Source: Amoebophilaceae bacterium UBA1467
Lineage (GTDB): Bacteria; Bacteroidota; Bacteroidia; Cytophagales; Amoebophilaceae
Assembly: GCA_002325615.1 (NCBI GenBank)
Contig: DCSL01000018.1
Span: 1-11,484, forward strand
DNA length: 11,484 nt
Direction of reading: 5' to 3'
The notes under the pieces were generated by a model. That model saw nothing but the letters and a program-made list of their open reading frames with translations. It ran no database searches and was not told where the DNA came from. Shown here piece by piece: positions 6,484 to 11,484 of the stretch; position 1 is the first letter of the stretch; each line of letters begins with the position of its first letter. Position numbers and translations under genes: made by a program.

Positions 6484-7497
6484 GTGCGGAAAATAGTCAT
6501 TATTTTTTGTTGGTGCATGGCCATATCAGTCGGCCTATATGCTCTCTTACAAGCCCAATATGCTGCTAAGAAAAAACCACCAGATATATCTAACATCGAG
6601 GTTTCCTTAGAAATACAAAGGCTAGAAGGGGTGCTTTTTGGCTTGGAAAGTAAGCAAGAGATTCGTGCCTTCTTAAAAGACAATGCGCTTTTCGCAGCCC
6701 AATTTTTAGGCCTGACTTCTCACGAGGAGGAGAATACGCTGGTAGAGAGGCTTTATGCGATGGTACACAACGCGGATATACAAGCGCTATATCAAGAAGT
6801 GCAGCAAGTTTTTGGGGATTTCTCAGCCATACAACAGCAATTTGAAGAGGCTTTTCGTTACCTCCTCTACTATTACCCAGATTTTAAAATTCCTCAGCTA
6901 GCGACTTTTATCACGGGTATGGGGATGGACTTATATCTCAGTAAAGACCTGATTGTCATTGGACTCGACTTTTTCATGGGCGAGGAAGCCAAATTCAGGC
7001 CCATCGAGCTACCACAGTACATCCTAAGGGCGTACCAGCCAGCTTATATCGTGCCTAAGACGATACTTCAGCTCTCACAGGAGTTCATCAAGACGAATAA
7101 CGCCGACCAGACACTGCTGGCAGATATGCTGTACTACGGGAAGACCTATTACTTTACCCAGGCCCTACTACCAAAAGTGGAAGCGGCTATAATCTTGTCA
7201 TACACCAAGGAGCAGCTAGCAGCGGTCGAGCAACACCAGGACATTGTGTGGGAGCATTTTATTGACCAAGAACTACTTTATGTAACCAACCATTTGATCA
7301 AGAATAGATACCTCAATGACAGACCGTTTACATCAGAAATAGGCCAGCAGTGCCCAGGCAACATCGGCAGGTGGCTAGGTTGGGAAATTGTAAAAAGCTA
7401 TATGGCAAGACATACTGAGGTAAGCCTATCTGCCTTGATGAGCAGTACTGACACTCAGGCACTGTTTGCCCAGTCCAAGTACCGGCCAAAGAAGTAA
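6484..7497 (+). CDS. gldB: GldB-family gliding motility protein homologue
   Basis: This 337-residue product matches the GldB family from memory of its conserved C-terminal half: LDFFMGEEAKFRP (161-173), LPQYILRAYQPAYIVPKTI (176-194), LLADMLYYGKTYYF (211-224), a TKEQL helix (241-245), GRWLGWEIVKSYM (295-307) and the closing SKYRPKK. GldB is an envelope protein needed for gliding in Flavobacterium, but homologues occur widely in non-gliding Bacteroidota and the biochemical role is unresolved. Residues 1-22 form a hydrophobic membrane anchor. Known GldB proteins are lipoproteins, but here the only cysteines (Cys9, Cys11) sit in IIFCWC, a poor lipobox. The start is GTG at 6484; an in-frame stop at 6478-6480 rules out anything further upstream, and ATG 6517 would cut the anchor. 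No other gld or spr gene is nearby. Confidence 0.8.
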   Translation: MRKIVIIFCWCMAISVGLYALLQAQYAAKKKPPDISNIEVSLEIQRLEGVLFGLESKQEIRAFLKDNALFAAQFLGLTSHEEENTLVERLYAMVHNADIQALYQEVQQVFGDFSAIQQQFEEAFRYLLYYYPDFKIPQLATFITGMGMDLYLSKDLIVIGLDFFMGEEAKFRPIELPQYILRAYQPAYIVPKTILQLSQEFIKTNNADQTLLADMLYYGKTYYFTQALLPKVEAAIILSYTKEQLAAVEQHQDIVWEHFIDQELLYVTNHLIKNRYLNDRPFTSEIGQQCPGNIGRWLGWEIVKSYMARHTEVSLSALMSSTDTQALFAQSKYRPKK

Positions 7498-7551
7498 AGT
7501 AGCCAAGGGAAAAACCGCACAAAAATACGCAGTGCAGCCACCTCTTGTTCA

Positions 7552-7643
7552 GGATGAAGACCACACCCCCTGCTAAATTCAGCAATTTGACGAGTGGACT
7601 CCAAGTAAAAAATCGCTCATGGGTAGTGGTCTTTCTTCATACC
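7552..7643. repeat. Imperfect inverted repeat between convergent gldB and dusB
   Basis: The left arm (7552-7568) and the reverse complement of the right arm (7621-7643) align as GG, ATGAAG, ACCAC, ACCC: 17 matching bases in order, separated in the right arm by insertions of 1, 4 and 1 bases. Eight bases (AAGACCAC at 7557-7564 and GTGGTCTT at 7626-7633) pair without a break. The interior holds a minor TGCT/AGCA hairpin. It sits wholly between the two gene ends, 54 bases after the GldB stop and ending 9 bases before the dusB stop. It could fold as a terminator or 3'-end structure for both transcripts, or be the remnant of a small mobile element. No T-run typical of a rho-independent terminator follows. 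Confidence 0.5.
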
Positions 7644-7651
7644 ATCTCCAA

Positions 7652-8632
7652 TCAGTTGGCAAGAGTACAAGAAATCTCTTCCAAAATTTCATCTACGGCC
7701 TCAGACGTAGGGGCTGTAACCAGGCGTGCCCGAAAAACCTTAATGCCTTCTAGGCCCTTGAAGTATCTGGTGTAGTAATTTCTCATTTCTAGCAAGCCCG
7801 TTCTTTCGCCTTTCCATTGCAGCGCATGCTGCAGGTGCTTTTTAATGACGTATATGCGTTCCTGCAAATTAGGTGGGGCAAGTATAGCGCCTGTTTTTAT
7901 GAAGTGCTTGATCTCTTGGAAGATCCAAGGATAGCCAATGCTAGCTCGCCCAATCATGATGCCATCTACGCCATATTTATTCTTGTACTCCAGGGCCTTT
8001 TGGGGACTATTGATGTCACCATTGCCAAAGATGGGAATGTGTATGTCAGGATGGTTCTTGACAGCCGCAATGAGCTCCCAATTGGCCTCCCCTTTGTACA
8101 TCTGCTTTCTAGTTCTTCCGTGAATAGTCAGTGCCTGGACACCCACATCTTGTAGCCTTTGGGCTACCTCCACAATCTTGATCGTGCTCTCGTCCCAACC
8201 CAGACGGGTTTTGACGGTCACGGGCAGGGAAACACGCTTGACAATTTCTGCAGCCATGGCTTGCATCTTGGGAAGATTTAATAGAATACCCGCACCAGCC
8301 CCACAACAAGCTATTTTTTTAACTGGACAGCCATAGTTAATATCGATGAGGGCAGGTTGGGATGCTTCGGCAATGCTGGCTGCTTCACGCATAGACGCAA
8401 TCTTCTCGCCATATATTTGAATCCCTATGGGGTGCTCATAGTCATAGATGTCTAACTTTTGCACACTTTTAGTGGCGTCGCGAATCAGGCCTTCTGCGGC
8501 AATGAATTCTGTATACATCAAGTCAGCCCCTTTTTCTTTACACAAAGCCCTAAAAGGAGGATCACTCACGTCTTCCATAGGCGCCAGCAGCAACGGAAAG
8601 TCACCCAGTTGTATGTCTCCAATTTGTACCAT
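7652..8632 (-). CDS. dusB: tRNA-dihydrouridine synthase (DusB-type)
   Basis: This flavoenzyme reduces specific uridines of tRNA to dihydrouridine using FMN and NADPH. The 326-residue product is a TIM barrel followed by a helical tRNA-binding domain. Visible landmarks are LLLAPMEDVSDPPFR (14-28, FMN-binding start), the active-site block DINYGCP (97-103, catalytic Cys102), VKTRLGW (140-146), TIHGRTRKQMYKG (169-181), FGNGDI (202-207) and MIGRASIGYPWIF (226-238), all in family order. Length is normal. ATG 8632 is the natural start, just ahead of the conserved barrel opening. It is transcribed divergently from the CPBP protease gene and convergently with the GldB-like gene. The specificity (which uridine) cannot be read from the window; DusB is the usual Bacteroidota assignment. 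Confidence 0.96.
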   Translation of the reverse strand: MVQIGDIQLGDFPLLLAPMEDVSDPPFRALCKEKGADLMYTEFIAAEGLIRDATKSVQKLDIYDYEHPIGIQIYGEKIASMREAASIAEASQPALIDINYGCPVKKIACCGAGAGILLNLPKMQAMAAEIVKRVSLPVTVKTRLGWDESTIKIVEVAQRLQDVGVQALTIHGRTRKQMYKGEANWELIAAVKNHPDIHIPIFGNGDINSPQKALEYKNKYGVDGIMIGRASIGYPWIFQEIKHFIKTGAILAPPNLQERIYVIKKHLQHALQWKGERTGLLEMRNYYTRYFKGLEGIKVFRARLVTAPTSEAVDEILEEISCTLAN

Positions 8633-8723
8633 AGTACTGTGGGGTAGATGAGAAGATTGTTAGATTTGGTTTGAGCACCAATTTATCAGTTATCTGCTTA
8701 GCAAACAGCCCCGATATTTTATG

Positions 8724-8731
8724 TAAGTTTG
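8724..8731 (+). promoter_or_regulatory. Candidate -7 box for the CPBP protease gene
   Basis: TAAGTTTG matches TAnnTTTG exactly and ends 8 bases before ATG 8740, which predicts a nearly leaderless mRNA. A second exact match, TAGATTTG, lies upstream at 8661-8668 in the same intergenic region. Neither has an obvious -33 TTTG at the usual spacing. Confidence 0.4.
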
Positions 8732-8739
8732 GCTTTCTT

Positions 8740-9666
8740 ATGCCTCAACAAAACACTGTCCCTCCTCTAGCAGTCAACAGATCTCCCTGGACTAGTCTTG
8801 CCTTGGTATTTTTCTTGGTAGCGCTAGGTGCTTTTGTAGGCCAGTTAGTAACGTCCATGCTTTACCTTTCAAGCGCTAGGGGCGTTGAGGAAATAATGTG
8901 TACAGCTTTATCTAAACAGCCGCTGTTAGTGCTACAAGCTACTACAGCCACCAGTGCATTTATTGTAGCCCCATTGCTTTACTTGCGCATTTTCACAAAG
9001 CAGGGTATTCGGGAGCTCTTTCGGTGGCGTCAACCCTACACCGCACCAATGCTGGTCACCCTGGGCTTGGTCTTGGCCTTTATGGTGGTCGACACCTGGT
9101 TTATCCAGTGGAACATGGCACTTACGCTTCCTACTTGGCTCAGGAAATTTGAAGTATGGGCCCAAGAAAAAGAAGCAGCCCTACAAAGGATCACAGTCCT
9201 ACTCACCACTTTTCGTTCGCTGCCAGAGCTAGGGGTAGGCATTTTGGTGATAGGCGTGATCCCTGCTGTTGGTGAAGAGTTACTTTTTAGAGACTTAGTC
9301 CAGAACATTTTCCATCAACTCACCACCAATGTCCACTTGGCCATTGGTATTAGTGCCTTTGTCTTTAGTGCTATTCATCTTCAGTTCTATGGCTTTGTAC
9401 CCCGGTTTTTACTCGGGATGTTGTTTGGTTACATTTATTGGTGGACCAAGGATTTATTTTTTCCTATAGCTGCGCATCTATTTAATAATACTTTCACCTT
9501 GCTCATGCTCTTTCTGCATCAGCAAGACATTATTGTACAAGATATCTCTACCCTACAAGCACCTCCTGGACCTGTACTTATCTTTTTTGTTACCGTGGTC
9601 ATCGCGCTAGCTAGCCTCTTGCAGCAGCAAGGGAAACGTGCAAACGCATGCAACATCATGCATTGA
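8740..9666 (+). CDS. CPBP-family intramembrane metalloprotease
   Basis: This 308-residue polytopic membrane protein belongs to the CPBP (CAAX protease and bacteriocin-processing, Abi/Rce1-like) family of intramembrane glutamate/metal-type proteases. The three signature elements are present in order: GEELLFRD (about 178-185, the EExxxR motif), FVFSAIHLQ (207-215, FxxxH) and AAHLFNNT (244-251, HxxxN). About seven or eight hydrophobic segments are visible, for example SLALVFFLVALGAF near 19-32 and PVLIFFVTVVIALASLL near 278-294. The frame can be extended to a TTG at 8671, but that would place a promoter-like box inside the gene, so ATG 8740 is preferred. The substrate is unknown; in other Bacteroidota a CPBP gene is often adjacent to dusB, as here. 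It ends convergently with typA. Confidence 0.92.
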   Translation: MPQQNTVPPLAVNRSPWTSLALVFFLVALGAFVGQLVTSMLYLSSARGVEEIMCTALSKQPLLVLQATTATSAFIVAPLLYLRIFTKQGIRELFRWRQPYTAPMLVTLGLVLAFMVVDTWFIQWNMALTLPTWLRKFEVWAQEKEAALQRITVLLTTFRSLPELGVGILVIGVIPAVGEELLFRDLVQNIFHQLTTNVHLAIGISAFVFSAIHLQFYGFVPRFLLGMLFGYIYWWTKDLFFPIAAHLFNNTFTLLMLFLHQQDIIVQDISTLQAPPGPVLIFFVTVVIALASLLQQQGKRANACNIMH

Positions 9667-9674
9667 GAACCACC

Positions 9675-9699
9675 AACAGCTTGCCGAAGCAGCGCTGTT
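9675..9699. terminator. UUCG-capped hairpin between CPBP gene and typA
   Basis: Read on the minus strand the element folds as AACAGC, a 2-base bulge, TGC, loop TTCG, GCA, a 1-base bulge, GCTGTT, giving nine base pairs closed by a C(UUCG)G tetraloop, which is unusually stable in RNA. It starts 9 bases after the CPBP stop and lies about 110 bases past the typA stop, where both transcripts should end. Neither side has a proper T-run (TTT on the plus side only), so it may act as a 3'-end stabiliser rather than an intrinsic terminator. Confidence 0.4.
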
Positions 9700-9810
9700 T
9701 ATGCCCCTCCCCCGTAGCAGCAGTACGCCACCAACAAGGGTGATGGTACCGCCACTGAAACTGGTTTACACATTTCTGAGACTTAGGAGGCAAATGAAAA
9801 GTTTTATGCT

Positions 9811-11484
9811 TTAGTCCCTTTTACCAATCCGAGCGGTTCTCTTGCGGGCAGTGGGGTCTAGCTCACGTTTACGTAGGCGCAGGCTCTCTGGTGTCACTTC
9901 TAGGAGTTCATCCTCGTCGATGTAGGAAAGCATTGCTTCTAGTGAAATTTTTCTGGGCGGAACAAGTCGTATCGCTTCGTCTGCACTAGAAGCGCGCATA
10001 TTCGTAAGTTGTTTGCCTTTTAGGATATTGACTTCCAAATCATTTTCTCGATTATGTTCACCCACAATCATGCCTCCATAAACCTTGTCTTGGGGGCTCA
10101 CGAACAGGGTTCCCCTATCCTGAAGATTGAAGATAGCATAGGCAACAACCCCGCCTTGACCCGTAGAAATGAGCGCACCATTTCGGCGACCCTCGATATA
10201 GCCCTTGTGTTTTGCGTAACTGTGATAGAGTCTATTCATCACGCCCGTACCGCGTGTGTCGGTGAGGAATTCACTTTGATAGCCAATTAATCCGCGGGAT
10301 GGGGCCAGGAAGGTAATGCGTGTTTTTCCTCCCCCAGAAGGACGCATATCAGTCATGATGCCTTTGCGCAGCGAGACTTTTTTGACCACTGTGCCACTAA
10401 AATCTTCATCGACATCGACAACGACTTCTTCCATGGGCTCCAGCAGTGTGCCGTCATTATCTTTTTTAAACAAAACACGAGGACGTGAAATAGACATCTC
10501 AAATCCCTCGCGGCGCATGGTCTCTATCAATACACCCAATTGTAATTCTCCGCGTCCCCCTACCTCAAAACTGTCTTTTTGTTCCGATCGGGTGACGGTA
10601 ATGGCCACATTAGTTTCAGCTTCTGCCATCAGGCGGTCATAGAGCATGCGGCTGGTAACTTTTGATCCCTCTTGTCCCGCCAAAGGGGAGTCGTTGACAC
10701 TGATGGTGATGGCCATGGTCGGTGGGTCGATGGGCGTGGATTGTACCGGTTCGTTCACGCTTACATCGCAGACGGTATCGGCAACCGAGGCAATTTTGGT
10801 GCCTGCAATGGAGATAATATCGCCAGCAACGGCCTTGACTACGGGTACGCGTTCCACACCCGCAAAGGTTTGGAGTTTGGTGAGGCGACCGAGTTCGAGT
10901 TGTTCTCCCTGTAAGTTCAGTACTTTAATGGGCATATTGAGAGTTGCTGTGCCGCTGACAATGCGTCCGGTGAGAATACGGCCCAAAAACGGATCGGATT
11001 CTAATAAAGTGGCCAGCATAGCAAAAGGGGCCTCTTGATTCACCTGGGGCACAGGGACATGCGCAACGATAAGCTCCAGCATTGGCACGAGGTTGTTGCG
11101 TTCATCTTCCAGTTTGCGAACACACCAGCCATTGCGGCCTGAAGCATAGAGTACGGGAAAATCAAGCTGCTGTTCACTAGCATCAAGTATGGAAAATAAG
11201 TCAAATACTTCGTTCACGACTTCATCCGGACGGCCATCAGAACGGTCTACTTTGTTAATGACCACCATTGGTTTTAATCCCTGCGCTAGTGCCTTGCCCA
11301 GGACAAATTTAGTTTGTGGCATGGGGCCTTCGGCAGCATCAATCAGTAGCATTACGCCATCAGCCATAGACAACACTCGCTCTACTTCTCCACCAAAATC
11401 AGCATGTCCCGGAGTGTCAATAATGTTAATTTTGACTCCTTTGTACATCACCGAGGTGTTTTTTGACAAAATTGTGATTCCCTT
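9811..11484 (-). CDS. typA: Translational GTPase TypA/BipA (5' end beyond window)
   Basis: TypA/BipA is a ribosome-binding GTPase of the EF-G type that aids 50S assembly and growth under stress such as low temperature. The window holds the last 557 residues; about 45 N-terminal residues including the P-loop are cut off. The frame stays open to base 11484 and reads KGITILSKNTS, the switch I region, so an apparent start at 11469 (TTG) is internal. G-domain motifs follow: DTPGHADFGGEVERV (G3, about 23-37), NKVDRSDGRPDE (G4, 77-88) and YASGRNGW (G5, 113-120). Next come an EF-Tu-like domain II (GRILTGRIVSG), EF-G-like domains (GRGELQLGVLIETMRREGFE; PSRGLIGYQSEFLTDTRGTG) and the TypA-specific C-terminal domain (TNMRASSADEAIRL). 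It ends in a basic tail closing with GKRD. The stop is at 9811-9813, convergent with the CPBP gene. Confidence 0.97.
   Translation of the reverse strand, partial: KGITILSKNTSVMYKGVKINIIDTPGHADFGGEVERVLSMADGVMLLIDAAEGPMPQTKFVLGKALAQGLKPMVVINKVDRSDGRPDEVVNEVFDLFSILDASEQQLDFPVLYASGRNGWCVRKLEDERNNLVPMLELIVAHVPVPQVNQEAPFAMLATLLESDPFLGRILTGRIVSGTATLNMPIKVLNLQGEQLELGRLTKLQTFAGVERVPVVKAVAGDIISIAGTKIASVADTVCDVSVNEPVQSTPIDPPTMAITISVNDSPLAGQEGSKVTSRMLYDRLMAEAETNVAITVTRSEQKDSFEVGGRGELQLGVLIETMRREGFEMSISRPRVLFKKDNDGTLLEPMEEVVVDVDEDFSGTVVKKVSLRKGIMTDMRPSGGGKTRITFLAPSRGLIGYQSEFLTDTRGTGVMNRLYHSYAKHKGYIEGRRNGALISTGQGGVVAYAIFNLQDRGTLFVSPQDKVYGGMIVGEHNRENDLEVNILKGKQLTNMRASSADEAIRLVPPRKISLEAMLSYIDEDELLEVTPESLRLRKRELDPTARKRTARIGKRD

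Noticed and set aside
7817..8155. 112-codon open frame on the plus strand
   Set aside because: It is fully antisense to the conserved dusB barrel and is a by-product of that gene's codon use.
8671..8739. N-terminal extension of the CPBP protease from TTG 8671
   Set aside because: A rare start codon, an exact -7-like box inside the stretch and no family conservation expected there favour ATG 8740.
10316..10642. 108-codon open frame on the plus strand
   Set aside because: It is antisense to typA domains III and V, with low-complexity Ser/Thr composition and no homology recognised.
10646..11038. 130-codon open frame on the plus strand
   Set aside because: It lies wholly antisense to typA, whose protein motifs are unmistakable. 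It is Thr/Ser/Pro-rich as expected of a shadow frame and has no recognisable domain.

Overview
This 11.5 kb window reads as a dense piece of a Bacteroidota chromosome, most likely of the Cytophagales type. The support is a GldB-family gene (a family essentially confined to this phylum), a uppS-bamA-ompH envelope cluster, a CPBP protease gene next to dusB, a UppS with the SYSGRW motif, and several matches to the Bacteroidota -7 promoter motif TAnnTTTG. Base composition, judged by eye, is in the low to mid 40s percent GC, with typA somewhat richer. A host-associated Amoebophilus/Cardinium-like lineage is possible, but the window does not prove it.

Layout. From 168 to 5462 four genes lie on the minus strand, transcribed right to left: queA (tRNA queuosine modification), uppS (undecaprenyl diphosphate synthase), bamA (outer-membrane protein assembly) and ompH/skp (periplasmic chaperone). 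uppS, bamA and ompH are tightly packed and probably form one envelope unit: UppS makes the lipid carrier for peptidoglycan and surface glycans, Skp escorts unfolded barrels, and BamA inserts them. A 328-base gap separates queA from a small outer-membrane beta-barrel gene (5791-6438, minus), which is a likely client of Skp and BamA. That gene diverges, across only 45 bases, from a GldB-like gene (6484-7497, plus). GldB converges on dusB (7652-8632, minus) over a gap holding a conspicuous imperfect inverted repeat. dusB diverges from a CPBP intramembrane protease gene (8740-9666, plus), which converges on typA/bipA (minus, 5' end cut by the window edge) over a gap holding a UUCG-capped hairpin.

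No tRNA, rRNA, CRISPR array, intact insertion sequence, phage gene or toxin/defence cassette was seen. All recognised genes are full length except typA, which runs off the window. The window is mostly housekeeping, and I do not see a previously undescribed multi-gene system. The points worth a second look are a signal-peptide-like extension on UppS, a Trp-to-Gly change in its conserved SNFLLWQ segment, an atypical BamA C-terminus, a GldB homologue without a clear lipobox, the 7552-7643 inverted repeat, and two convergent or divergent junctions with regulatory structure.
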